Assembly: GCF_004138165.1 (NCBI RefSeq)
Contig: NZ_RYFF01000038.1
Span: 1 to 53,285 of the forward strand
Source of the DNA: Candidatus Chloroploca sp. Khr17
GTDB lineage: Bacteria; Chloroflexota; Chloroflexia; Chloroflexales; Chloroflexaceae
DNA length: 53,285 nt
Direction of reading: 5' to 3'
Below the pieces are notes generated by a model. That model ran no database searches, was not told where the DNA came from, and saw only the letters and a program-made list of their open reading frames with translations. Positions 14,466 through 24,828 of the stretch are shown one piece after another. The position numbers were made by a program, and so were the translations under genes. The stretch's first letter is position 1; every line of letters starts with the position of its first letter.

Positions 14466-15632
14466 ATGCCCCCACCAGCCCTCACGAACCCGCAACGCAA
14501 TCACTTGATGAACCTGCTCTGTGCATGCGATGCCATTGCGGATCAGGGCACCCGCGAGCTGATTGTGCGTCAGTTGCGTGATGGTATTCGTCACAACATT
14601 ACGCGTCATCCCGCGCTCAGGGCTGATGTCGCCAATATTGTGCAACGGTGCGTGCAGTATCAGGGGGGCCTCGAAGAGTTGGTACAGGCGATCTATGCAT
14701 TTGAGAGTGACTCGATCCCGATGCAGACGTTGGTCACCTGGCTCCGCATCGAAGTGAAGCTCACTATCGATCTCCCTCTTCCTGCGCCAGCGCCAGTGGA
14801 ACCGAGCGATCCCACGGCGTCGTCACCCGCCCCCCGCGGCAATCCCGCGCCGCAGCCGTCGGCACCGCGCCCGCCGCCTGGCCCGGTACGGCAGCGTTGG
14901 GCCTTGCTGGTGGGGATCAACGTGTACAATGAGCCAAGCTATGCCCCGCTGCGCTATTGCGTCAATGATGTGCGTGCCCTCGCAACGCAGCTGGCTGGCG
15001 GCGGTTATACGGTTGTCGCTCTGCACGATGAGCTTGACCCCAAGAGTCATCGCTTCCCCAGCCGTGAGAACGTGGAAGCAGAATTACGAAGCATCTGCGA
15101 AAGCGCCGCGCACGATGACTTCATCCTGGTCTTTTTTGCCTGTCACGGGCTGCTGCGCGACGGGCAACGCTGGCTGGCGTTGCAAAATACGCGGGCTCGT
15201 TCGCCCCACTCAGCCCTGGCCCTTGCTGAGGTCGAGGCGATGCTGCGCGCTAGCAAGGCAAACCGCTGCCTGCTGCTGCTGGATGCATGCCATGTCGGCA
15301 TTGAGATCGGACGCAGCATGACCGACCCGGACTTTCTGCGCCATAGCTTTGAACTGGCCGAAGGTTTTGCCGTCCTAGCCGCCAGCACCTCGCAGCAGAT
15401 CGCCCGGGAATGGCACGCTGTCAAGCATGGGGTCTTCAGTTACTACCTGCTTGATGGCCTGGAAGGCGCGGCGGATCGCGACCACAAAGGCTTTGTAACG
15501 GTGGACGACCTGAAGAATCATGTTATTGATGGACTGCGCCGCTGGAATGTGGAACAGGGCATGCCGCTTCAGGAACCTAATGCTCGCATTGAGGGCATTG
15601 GCGATATAATCGTCGTCGATCGGCGCTCGTGA
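14466..15632 (+). CDS. EAD-caspase (prokaryotic C14 peptidase)
   Basis: 388 residues from ATG 14466, with GAGG 10 bases upstream. An in-frame ATG at 14436 is less likely. Residues 1-93 are an EAD (LTNPQRNHLMNLLCACDAI). A Pro-rich linker spans about 105-140. Residues about 143-388 are a caspase-like p20 fold with WALLVGINVY, catalytic H227 in FFACHGLL and C275 in LLLDACHVGI. Bacterial caspases cut after basic or acidic residues and are zymogens awaiting activation. It is divergent from the CHAT gene and shares its EAD family. Both could therefore be recruited to one hub, or one could activate the other, as reported for SAVED-CHAT plus caspase cascades in a type III system. The last is analogy only. 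Confidence 0.88.
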   Translation: MPPPALTNPQRNHLMNLLCACDAIADQGTRELIVRQLRDGIRHNITRHPALRADVANIVQRCVQYQGGLEELVQAIYAFESDSIPMQTLVTWLRIEVKLTIDLPLPAPAPVEPSDPTASSPAPRGNPAPQPSAPRPPPGPVRQRWALLVGINVYNEPSYAPLRYCVNDVRALATQLAGGGYTVVALHDELDPKSHRFPSRENVEAELRSICESAAHDDFILVFFACHGLLRDGQRWLALQNTRARSPHSALALAEVEAMLRASKANRCLLLLDACHVGIEIGRSMTDPDFLRHSFELAEGFAVLAASTSQQIAREWHAVKHGVFSYYLLDGLEGAADRDHKGFVTVDDLKNHVIDGLRRWNVEQGMPLQEPNARIEGIGDIIVVDRRS

Positions 15633-15652
15633 GGTTCGACAAGGAGATCGTG

Positions 15653-17050
15653 ATGCGCCAAACATGGCTGCTGCTCTTGCTTGGTCTAGGGGTGTGCTGG
15701 CTGCTCCTGGCTTCATCAGCGCAGGCCCAGGGTGGTCTGACGGCGACACCAACGCGCATCAGTGCGGCTGGCGTGACGGGCGAACGCCTGACGCGCACGA
15801 CCGTGATCCGTGCCACCACGCCGATCACCGGGCTACAAGGGCTTGCCACGGATCTGATCAGCGACCAGGGCCAGGCCATTCCTGCACCACAGATCACCAT
15901 CCAGACCTCGGCCACCCAGGTGGCGGCTGGCCAGGTGCTGACCGTCACAACAACCTTTGATCTGGAGCGCATTGCCAGCGGTGCATATCAGGGCGAACTA
16001 CTGCTCACCTCTGCCAACGATGTCCTGAGTCTCCCCGTAACGGTGCAGGTCAAACACCCCTGGGGCTGGGCGCTCGCGGTGCTGCTGCTCGGCATTGCCG
16101 GCGGCGGCGTGCTTACCTATTATCGTCAGCAAGTGCGCCCGTACGACGACATCCTCATTCGTGCCGGGCGGCTGCGCAGCCAACTCCGCAACGATCCCGA
16201 ACTCCTCCCGAGCTTTCGCCAGCAGATCGAGCGTCAATTAATTGATGTCGAAGCCGCCTTGCAAGGGGCCGACATCGAGCAGGCACGGAACTTCATCAGC
16301 AAAGCCGAAGCGATCTGGCAACGCTGGCGACGCGACCGCACCAACTGGCAAGCACAGGCGACCTTTATCGCCGAGCTGGAGCAGCGCATCGCCAGCGCAA
16401 GCATGCCAACCGACACCGCCTACATCCGCACCGTGCAGCAGCATCTCAAGGACGCCACCCGCGACGCCCCGCTGGGCACCCAGGAACCTGACGCGGTGGC
16501 AGGCCGGCTGAAGGAGCAGCAGGAAGCTGTCGCTGACTATCAAGCCATGTTTGAACAGATCGACAGCTTGCTGACCCAGAGCCGCCATGATCCCTCGCTC
16601 CAGCAACGTCTCCGCGCCCTAGAAACCCGTCTCTTCAATCTTGACCCGAGCGATGCCGCCAATCGCAGCTTGCTGCAAACCGAGCTCGCAAACCTGGCGA
16701 CCGAGGTTATTCCACCAGCACCCGAACCCGACGCCACGGAGGCACCCTTTGTCCTTGGCGGCGGACGAGGCGTACAACCTGGTATCTTCACCATGCCAAC
16801 GATGCCCTCGGTTGTCCCGGTCACCACCTCAGAAGCCCAGGTTCAGCACGCAAGCGGACGCCGCATAGGGGAACTCTGGCTCAGCTCAGGCTTTCTGCTC
16901 GTCCTCCTTGCGCTGGTAGGGCTCGGGCAACTCTACGGCAACAACGCCACCTTTGGGGCCAACCTCTGGACCGACTACGCCACCCTGCTCGCCTGGGGCT
17001 TTGGCATCGAAGCAAGCCGCTCGGCGATTACGGGGTTGGGCGGGAAGTAG
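15653..17050 (+). CDS. Membrane protein with extracellular beta domain, coiled coil and C-terminal membrane hairpin
   Basis: 465 residues from ATG 15653, with AAGGAG 7 bases upstream. A signal peptide (QTWLLLLLGLGVCWLLLAS) is cleaved near AQAQ. An Ig-like domain follows (about 28-135), then a transmembrane segment (WALAVLLLGIAGGGVL). A long charged, helical, coiled-coil-prone region spans about 160-350. A C-terminal hydrophobic hairpin follows (LWLSSGFLLVLLALVGLGQL and a second weaker segment). It starts 20 bases after the caspase stop, so it is probably co-transcribed. Function unknown. As the last gene of a protease operon it might be a membrane effector, anchor or substrate; this is speculation. 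Confidence 0.75.
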   Translation: MRQTWLLLLLGLGVCWLLLASSAQAQGGLTATPTRISAAGVTGERLTRTTVIRATTPITGLQGLATDLISDQGQAIPAPQITIQTSATQVAAGQVLTVTTTFDLERIASGAYQGELLLTSANDVLSLPVTVQVKHPWGWALAVLLLGIAGGGVLTYYRQQVRPYDDILIRAGRLRSQLRNDPELLPSFRQQIERQLIDVEAALQGADIEQARNFISKAEAIWQRWRRDRTNWQAQATFIAELEQRIASASMPTDTAYIRTVQQHLKDATRDAPLGTQEPDAVAGRLKEQQEAVADYQAMFEQIDSLLTQSRHDPSLQQRLRALETRLFNLDPSDAANRSLLQTELANLATEVIPPAPEPDATEAPFVLGGGRGVQPGIFTMPTMPSVVPVTTSEAQVQHASGRRIGELWLSSGFLLVLLALVGLGQLYGNNATFGANLWTDYATLLAWGFGIEASRSAITGLGGK

Positions 17051-17218
17051 CATTGCTGGCGAGGCAACTTCGCTGGTGACACTATGCGCCCCTGGATTGC
17101 TCCACCCCCCACCTGCGGGCGCATCTGGCGTAATCATAGATGTAGGGGCGCAGCAGCCTAGCTGATCCATTAGACGAATGTCCCACGGGATTGCTGCTAC
17201 GCCCACAGGCCTTTGCCA

Positions 17219-17255
17219 CCCAATGCCCCCCTGCGTGCGGGGCGTTGGGCGTCAC
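17219..17255 (-). repeat. Second, more decayed CRISPR-repeat relic
   Basis: The stretch ending TGCGGGGCGTTGGGCGTCAC at 17255 matches the 3' two-thirds of the array repeat with a one-base indel. It suggests that the array once extended further left. The rest of 17051-17405 holds no gene, only palindromic GTAGGGGC-type repeats. Confidence 0.45.
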
Positions 17256-17262
17256 CGCCAGA

Positions 17263-17352
17263 GGAACCCCCGCACGCACGTAGGGGCACCTTCATCGCGC
17301 ACGAAACAACGACCGCCATCACCGGAACCCCCGCACGCACGGTAGGGGCACC
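17263..17352. repeat. Direct repeat of about 28 bp
   Basis: GGAACCCCCGCACGCACG followed by (G)TAGGGGCACC occurs at 17263-17290 and again at 17324-17352. The second copy runs into the large hairpin. Confidence 0.7.
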
Positions 17353-17401
17353 CCTTGCGGGTGCCCGCACGGTAGGGGCACCCGCAAGGGGTGCCCCTAC
17401 C
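17341..17401 (-). terminator. 26-bp perfect hairpin at the leader-distal end of the array
   Basis: The arms 17341-17366 and 17376-17401 are perfectly complementary (26 bp) around a 9-nt loop. It begins 5 bases beyond the last degenerate repeat, so in the inferred direction of transcription it is the first structure after the array. It could end or shield the pre-crRNA. It lacks a U-run and may simply be a dispersed palindromic repeat. Confidence 0.5.
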
Positions 17402-17405
17402 GCCC

Positions 17406-20400
17406 GTCGCGCCCGCCGGCGTTGCGGGGCGTTGGGCGTCACGCTCTTCGCGCTGCTGCCCATCCTGGCCGACGGCGGTCTCGACCCCCTGCTTTGCGGG
17501 GCGTTGGTCGTCACCTTCGCTGTCAGCAACGACACCAATCTACAGACCATGTCTCGACCCCCTGCTTTGCGGGGCGTTGGTCGTCACTCGGCTTCTGGGG
17601 CGAGTGGAGTAACCATTCTCCTTGTCTCGACCCCCTGCTTTGCGGGGCGTTGGTCGTCACCAACCTCCCCCGGGAGCAGAACCTGAGGGGACTGAGGTCT
17701 CGACCCCCTGCTTTGCGGGGCGTTGGTCGTCACGTATATCTGCTGATGCGTACGGTAGATTACCATTGTCTCGACCCCCTGCTTTGCGGGGCGTTGGTCG
17801 TCACTAAGCGTCGCCGACGGGTTGGTGGTGAATTGGAAAAGTCTCGACCCCCTGCTTTGCGGGGCGTTGGTCGTCACTCGCCTCACCGTCCGGTGAGATT
17901 ATTACCACCCGTGTCTCGACCCCCTGCTTTGCGGGGCGTTGGTCGTCACTAGCTAGCACGCCCAGAGCGGCACCGCCCCGTCGAGTCTCGACCCCCTGCT
18001 TTGCGGGGCGTTGGTCGTCACCAGATGAACCACATGGGCTATGGTATCAACCACTTTGTCTCGACCCCCTGCTTTGCGGGGCGTTGGTCGTCACCTTCGC
18101 TGGCTGTGAGTATCGCGACAATCTTCTCACGTCTCGACCCCCTGCTTTGCGGGGCGTTGGTCGTCACCACCTATACAAGAAAGTAGTCCTATTCATTCTT
18201 ATGGTCTCGACCCCCTGCTTTGCGGGGCGTTGGTCGTCACTCGTAGCGCTGGCCGAACTCGCAGAGGGAGGCGTTTGGTCTCGACCCCCTGCTTTGCGGG
18301 GCGTTGGTCGTCACGATGTTCTGCGAAGACTGTGGGAAGTGGCATGATTGTCTCGACCCCCTGCTTTGCGGGGCGTTGGTCGTCACACGCGTCAGTCTCC
18401 TGGTGGAGGGCAGAGCGTTGAGTCTCGACCCCCTGCTTTGCGGGGCGTTGGTCGTCACCGGAACGTACGCGTTTCTCGCGAAGGATGGGATAAGTCTCGA
18501 CCCCCTGCTTTGCGGGGCGTTGGTCGTCACAACCGCCCCCGCAGTCACCTCCACCAGGGGGTACTGCGTCTCGACCCCCTGCTTTGCGGGGCGTTGGTCG
18601 TCACTCGCCTATACCGTCTTTGTTTCTTTATCATGTTGTCTCGACCCCCTGCTTTGCGGGGCGTTGGTCGTCACAGGAGGAGAGCCTCTTCCCATCTTCC
18701 AGGACGCCGAGTCTCGACCCCCTGCTTTGCGGGGCGTTGGTCGTCACAGTTAAATGGTCGCCCGCATTCCCAGCTGCCGTCGGTGTCTCGACCCCCTGCT
18801 TTGCGGGGCGTTGGTCGTCACCCAGGACTATTTGAAGCTGTTCCAGAAAGTCTCCCCGTCTCGACCCCCTGCTTTGCGGGGCGTTGGTCGTCACCCTATC
18901 CGGAATCTCGGCGAGCTATCGAAAGTTAGTCTCGACCCCCTGCTTTGCGGGGCGTTGGTCGTCACATGATCAGCGTGCCCGTCTGGTCGAATGGCTGCGT
19001 GTCTCGACCCCCTGCTTTGCGGGGCGTTGGTCGTCACGACCATCCTGCTTGCGGCGGCGTGATGCCCGTCCAGGGTCTCGACCCCCTGCTTTGCGGGGCG
19101 TTGGTCGTCACAAAATTACCTGGATGCCCATGACCCGCCCGCGTTTTGTCTCGACCCCCTGCTTTGCGGGGCGTTGGTCGTCACGCTCCCGCTGAGCGTC
19201 GTCAGCAAGGTCGGGGTGGTGGTCTCGACCCCCTGCTTTGCGGGGCGTTGGTCGTCACTCGCCGCTCACCCCCGTTAACGCAACCTCGCTCCAGGGTCTC
19301 GACCCCCTGCTTTGCGGGGCGTTGGTCGTCACTACACCGCCGACCGTGCCATCCTTGGCCCACCACTGGTCTCGACCCCCTGCTTTGCGGGGCGTTGGTC
19401 GTCACGTGGGCCTCGACCTCGTGAACAACGGCCGCGCCCTGCGTCTCGACCCCCTGCTTTGCGGGGCGTTGGTCGTCACCTAAGACCACCAACACCCAGG
19501 GCGTGATTCTGCCGTGTCTCGACCCCCTGCTTTGCGGGGCGTTGGTCGTCACCGACGCCGACACCGCCGCCGACACCGACACCTTCAAGTCTCGACCCCC
19601 TGCTTTGCGGGGCGTTGGTCGTCACACCGACGGCAACGCGCAAGCGTACATCCGTCGCAAGTCTCGACCCCCTGCTTTGCGGGGCGTTGGTCGTCACGCA
19701 GTCGATTCTATCCCGCCCGCCGCCGCCGCTCGTGTCTCGACCCCCTGCTTTGCGGGGCGTTGGTCGTCACAAGGCGCACCTGCATCCGCAGGAGCGCCTT
19801 TCTTGGTGTCTCGACCCCCTGCTTTGCGGGGCGTTGGTCGTCACGAGCGGCAACTTCGCCCGTTGGGCCTCATACACTAGTCTCGACCCCCTGCTTTGCG
19901 GGGCGTTGGTCGTCACGGGGGAGCCGTGGCGGCAGGGGGCGGTCTACTTCCTGTCTCGACCCCCTGCTTTGCGGGGCGTTGGTCGTCACACATCATCAAG
20001 AAGGACGGCGCTATTCTCCAGAAGAGTCTCGACCCCCTGCTTTGCGGGGCGTTGGTCGTCACTGAGATGGACGCAAACTGTCCGGAGGAGATAAATTGTC
20101 TCGACCCCCTGCTTTGCGGGGCGTTGGTCGTCACCGTCAACACATATCATCGCTACCTCGAGCGCCGGGTGTCTCGACCCCCTGCTTTGCGGGGCGTTGG
20201 TCGTCACTCGCATGTTCGCGTTTTTCATGGCCCTGTTCGTTCTGTCTCGACCCCCTGCTTTGCGGGGCGTTGGTCGTCACTCCCCCAGTATCGAAAGGTA
20301 GAACCCACATGAATCGGTGTCTCGACCCCCTGCTTTGCGGGGCGTTGGTCGTCACTTTTGCAGTCTACTACGGCTGGAAGGCCGTGGTCTGTCTCGACCC

Positions 20401-23400
20401 CCTGCTTTGCGGGGCGTTGGTCGTCACTGCAACTGTGAGCGAGACGAAACAGGTCAAGACGGTGTCTCGACCCCCTGCTTTGCGGGGCGTTGGTCGTCAC
20501 TCCAGCGGAACCGGGGAGTTCTGTTGGACGGGAACCGAGTCTCGACCCCCTGCTTTGCGGGGCGTTGGTCGTCACAAGGACACTGCCTTGGAGACGCAGA
20601 AGCAGGTCAAGGTCTCGACCCCCTGCTTTGCGGGGCGTTGGTCGTCACCTAGGACCCTTGTTCTACGTCATGATCAGTTGGTTGGTCTCGACCCCCTGCT
20701 TTGCGGGGCGTTGGTCGTCACGAGACCACCGCCGTCCCACCGACGGCGGAGATCGTGTCTCGACCCCCTGCTTTGCGGGGCGTTGGTCGTCACCTTGACG
20801 CTTGGAAGCGTGTTTGCCCCGTCAAGAAGGTCTCGACCCCCTGCTTTGCGGGGCGTTGGTCGTCACTGGAGCAGCTAGGCACGCCGCCATGATGTATAAA
20901 AACAGTCTCGACCCCCTGCTTTGCGGGGCGTTGGTCGTCACAAGATCGGCGGCGCGTTGGTCAAGGTACGCGGCCCAGGGTCTCGACCCCCTGCTTTGCG
21001 GGGCGTTGGTCGTCACCCTCGTCCAGTTCGTCATCTCGATGACCCGTCTTGAGTCTCGACCCCCTGCTTTGCGGGGCGTTGGTCGTCACACACGAGAGTT
21101 CCCCGTGGTGCGTCAAGGCCTCTTGGTCTCGACCCCCTGCTTTGCGGGGCGTTGGTCGTCACGCTCGTCAATGCTGTGGCCTGCGGCCAGGTAGTCGTGT
21201 CTCGACCCCCTGCTTTGCGGGGCGTTGGTCGTCACCCTCCCCCACCACCGACGGCAACGCCCGAACCGACGGGTCTCGACCCCCTGCTTTGCGGGGCGTT
21301 GGTCGTCACGGATCCCCACCAATGAGAACGGGCAGCCGCTCGAGTCTCGACCCCCTGCTTTGCGGGGCGTTGGTCGTCACCATCACCAACTTCACCACAA
21401 CCAACCTCTCGTTCATGTCTCGACCCCCTGCTTTGCGGGGCGTTGGTCGTCACCGCCGACGGCCTCGCCGACGGCCTCGCCGACGGCCAGTCTCGACCCC
21501 CTGCTTTGCGGGGCGTTGGTCGTCACGGAATGGCAAAGTGGATTTACCTACCAGACAGAGGGTCGTCTCGACCCCCTGCTTTGCGGGGCGTTGGTCGTCA
21601 CCAGTCACTGGTGATGGCATCATGATGTGCCGTTATGTCTCGACCCCCTGCTTTGCGGGGCGTTGGTCGTCACCCGCCCGCTGTGACGAGCACGCCCGAG
21701 CCGCCTGTTGGTCTCGACCCCCTGCTTTGCGGGGCGTTGGTCGTCACAACCGTGCTGGCCGACGTCGACGGACCACGCCAAGGTGTCTCGACCCCCTGCT
21801 TTGCGGGGCGTTGGTCGTCACCGTTCAGCACCACCGAGCAGCCCGTCACGAAGACGTGTCTCGACCCCCTGCTTTGCGGGGCGTTGGTCGTCACCCCCAA
21901 CGACGTGGTGGGTGGAGGGTTACATAGACGTCTCGACCCCCTGCTTTGCGGGGCGTTGGTCGTCACCTGGCGACCCTGCTCGCCAGCGTCCTCCACGTCC
22001 CCGTCTCGACCCCCTGCTTTGCGGGGCGTTGGTCGTCACACACCGTAATATCGCCCTCCCCATCCCGCTGACGTGGTCTCGACCCCCTGCTTTGCGGGGC
22101 GTTGGTCGTCACAAGCAACCCACGAAAGAGAATAGCCACGGATTACCTTGTCTCGACCCCCTGCTTTGCGGGGCGTTGGTCGTCACACCATTGTGAACAC
22201 GCAGTGGAGCCAGGCAGAGCTGCTGTCTCGACCCCCTGCTTTGCGGGGCGTTGGTCGTCACTGATCGACGGCTTCACCGGCGACCTGCGGTGGAACGGGT
22301 CTCGACCCCCTGCTTTGCGGGGCGTTGGTCGTCACACCATCATATCCGGATTCCGCCTGGCTTTCGCCTGGTCTCGACCCCCTGCTTTGCGGGGCGTTGG
22401 TCGTCACGCCTTGTTGTCAGCGGAAACCAGCCGGTGCTCTAGTCTCGACCCCCTGCTTTGCGGGGCGTTGGTCGTCACAAAAGATGGCTCCACTCAGTAT
22501 CGCTATGCTTTCCGTGTCTCGACCCCCTGCTTTGCGGGGCGTTGGTCGTCACGCGTGCTGAATCGGCTGGAGGTGCCCTCGCAGGTTGAGTCTCGACCCC
22601 CTGCTTTGCGGGGCGTTGGTCGTCACGCCTCGCGGTTCCCCTGGCGCATGGCCCGCGCTAGGTCTCGACCCCCTGCTTTGCGGGGCGTTGGTCGTCACCC
22701 AGGGCGTGCCATCAACAAAGCCGTAGCGCAGCGCGTCTCGACCCCCTGCTTTGCGGGGCGTTGGTCGTCACATCATCTGTGCAAGCGCCAGCACCCAGTC
22801 CACCTTGTCTCGACCCCCTGCTTTGCGGGGCGTTGGTCGTCACCAGCACGTCCCACATGTGCGCTGGGAGTCGCTGCATGTGTCTCGACCCCCTGCTTTG
22901 CGGGGCGTTGGTCGTCACCTGAGCAAGGCGTATCAGGAGGTTTGGAATGGTTCAAAGTCTCGACCCCCTGCTTTGCGGGGCGTTGGTCGTCACCCGCGTG
23001 CTGAGCTACATCGAAATCGACCTTCCACAAGTCTCGACCCCCTGCTTTGCGGGGCGTTGGTCGTCACTGTAATCAACATCCGCATCCAGCGGTGAGAGAC
23101 TTCGTCTCGACCCCCTGCTTTGCGGGGCGTTGGTCGTCACCTTGACCTGCACCCCAGAGAACCTCATATCGGTTCATCCGTCTCGACCCCCTGCTTTGCG
23201 GGGCGTTGGTCGTCACTAAGGAGTTACCTCATGAACCGCAAACCGCTCGTGTCTCGACCCCCTGCTTTGCGGGGCGTTGGTCGTCACCCCCGCACGCCGC
23301 CGCGCCTGCGGGACAACAGCCCACGGGTCTCGACCCCCTGCTTTGCGGGGCGTTGGTCGTCACACTGGGGCCGCACGGACATGTTCTATGACCCCGAAGT

Positions 23401-23652
23401 CTCGACCCCCTGCTTTGCGGGGCGTTGGTCGTCACGTGGACATCCCCCTGTACGTCAGCTCGCCGACCTCGTCTCGACCCCCTGCTTTGCGGGGCGTTGG
23501 TCGTCACTCGAGGTCTCGGTCGTCCAGCAATCGTCGGCGCCCAGTCTCGACCCCCTGCTTTGCGGGGCGTTGGTCGTCACCTACCAATGGAGGCCTCGGA
23601 ACTGCTCCAGTCTATGTCTCGACCCCCTGCTTTGCGGGGCGTTGGTCGTCAC
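17406..23652 (-). CRISPR. CRISPR array, 37-nt repeat, 85 canonical plus one degenerate repeat
   Basis: I counted 85 canonical repeats (first 17478-17514, last 23616-23652) at a period of about 73 bases, with 84 spacers of 34-38 nt. One degenerate repeat at 17406-17442 (31 of 37 bases matching) adds a 35-nt spacer. On the plus strand the repeat begins GTCTCGACCCCC and ends GTTGGTCGTCAC. CGACC pairs with GGTCG and CCCC with GGGG, giving a strong hairpin. Transcription is assigned to the minus strand for three reasons: the 3' eight bases there, GTCGAGAC, resemble the ATTGAAAC crRNA handle; the degenerate repeats lie at the left end; and several spacers carry sense-oriented gene starts on the plus strand. 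The cas genes lie upstream in that direction. All canonical repeats look identical. Confidence 0.98.
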
Positions 23653-23778
23653 TGGGTCGCATCCCGGCCATCTGGCGTTTATGGCGTTGGAGTGGATTTT
23701 ACCGGGGTTGACCAACAGCTTACCTTTCTGTTGTCAATGTGCCAAATGGGTTGATTCTGTGGTTTACCCTGCGCTTGA
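23653..23778 (-). promoter_or_regulatory. Probable CRISPR leader
   Basis: 126 bases separate the last repeat from the cas6 stop. The stretch is more AT-rich than its surroundings and includes TTGACA and a TAAAAT on the minus strand, though their spacing (30 bases) is too long for one promoter. Its place between cas6 and the leader-proximal repeat makes it the leader if transcription runs leftward. Confidence 0.5.
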
Positions 23779-24798
23779 CTACATTTTAGCTGGTGGTTGG
23801 TGGTTGTGCAAGGGCAAGTCGCTGATTGCGCTGATGTCGATGACCCCGTTGCCAAAGACGCAGGCTTTGCCTATCTGGATGATGCTCGCTGCGACCAGCA
23901 GGGTGCGGAGGTCACGTGGTACGTCGTGCAAGATGACGCTGCCTACCAAGCCCCCCAGGTGCATGCGCTGCCGCCCGTGTCGCCCATCCGATTGACGCTC
24001 ACGATCTTCCCAACGAACGTGTTCGCGCTCAAGCTTGATCACCCGGGCAGCCTCGGCGAGTTCGTGATGGTTCACGCCCCACGCGCCCCCGCCATGAAAG
24101 AGGGCGAGCGTGTCGAGCCGCCACGCGGTGGCACGTATGATAGCGGGGAGGTCGATGCGTTCCATCAGGTGCCCGCGACTCTTGATGCGCAAGGGACTCG
24201 CGATGGTCAATTGCAGCGTGTCTGGTAGTTCACTGGCCCGTGCGCTGATCGCTGGCCCGTCGATGGACGGCATGGTTGATGGTGTGATCAGACGCCCGTC
24301 TTGATAGATGACCGGGCCGGTTGGACGCCACGGTTCCAACGCTTCGACCCGTTCGAGACGCGCCGGGGTCCGGGCCGCACCAAGCCCGCGCTCACCCAGA
24401 TGGGCAAACCCGAAGAGAAAAAAGGGGAGATAGTCAATCCCGCGCCCCAGCAGGGTAACCTGAAATTCCAGGGCTTCCCCGGCTCGATAGGTGGTTCGTT
24501 CATCGGTTCCTAGCCGTACGACAAACGGGCGCGGCACATCCTGCAAGTCGTGGAGTTCCGCCACTTCTGGTGGGTGCGGGGTCGCAAAGACCCATCGGTA
24601 CGGGCAAATGATCGGGGCCTCGCACGCGTGCGCGTTGCCCCAACAGGCCGCCGGACACGTCGCCCGCTGAAAGGCGTAGCCAAATCCGCCACGCAAGAGG
24701 CTGCCTTTGAAGGCAGGGAGGCGCGCATCCCCCAGCAGGCGCATGGTCAACCGTAGACGCACCATCTCAAGTTGCGGGAGGATCACTCTTGGCTCCAT
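23779..24798 (-). CDS. cas6: Cas6 pre-crRNA endoribonuclease
   Basis: 339 residues from the start MEPRVILPQL at 24798. A longer frame begins at 24837, but its first codons contain the TATAAT of the promoter, so the shorter start is chosen. The fold is the double ferredoxin-like RAMP type. The C-terminal block GGLVGSVILHDVPRDLRTLL ... GKACVFGNGVI is the hallmark Gly-rich end of the Cas6 family; N-terminal LRGGFGYAFQ and a Cys-rich CPAACWGNAHACEAPIICPY segment are also typical. Cas6 cuts each repeat to leave an 8-nt 5' handle. It sits immediately upstream of the leader and array, apart from the effector operon. A catalytic His could not be fixed. Confidence 0.9.
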   Translation of the reverse strand: MEPRVILPQLEMVRLRLTMRLLGDARLPAFKGSLLRGGFGYAFQRATCPAACWGNAHACEAPIICPYRWVFATPHPPEVAELHDLQDVPRPFVVRLGTDERTTYRAGEALEFQVTLLGRGIDYLPFFLFGFAHLGERGLGAARTPARLERVEALEPWRPTGPVIYQDGRLITPSTMPSIDGPAISARASELPDTLQLTIASPLRIKSRGHLMERIDLPAIIRATAWRLDTLALFHGGGAWGVNHHELAEAARVIKLEREHVRWEDRERQSDGRHGRQRMHLGGLVGSVILHDVPRDLRTLLVAASIIQIGKACVFGNGVIDISAISDLPLHNHQPPAKM

Positions 24799-24828
24799 CC
24801 GTTCTGCCGCTTCGCAAATGTTTTTGAT

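Noticed and set aside
17213-23711. Dozens of long open frames on both strands reading RPPALRGVGRH or TTNAPQSRGSR
   Set aside because: They are translations of the CRISPR repeats and spacers; the repeat has no stop codon in several frames.
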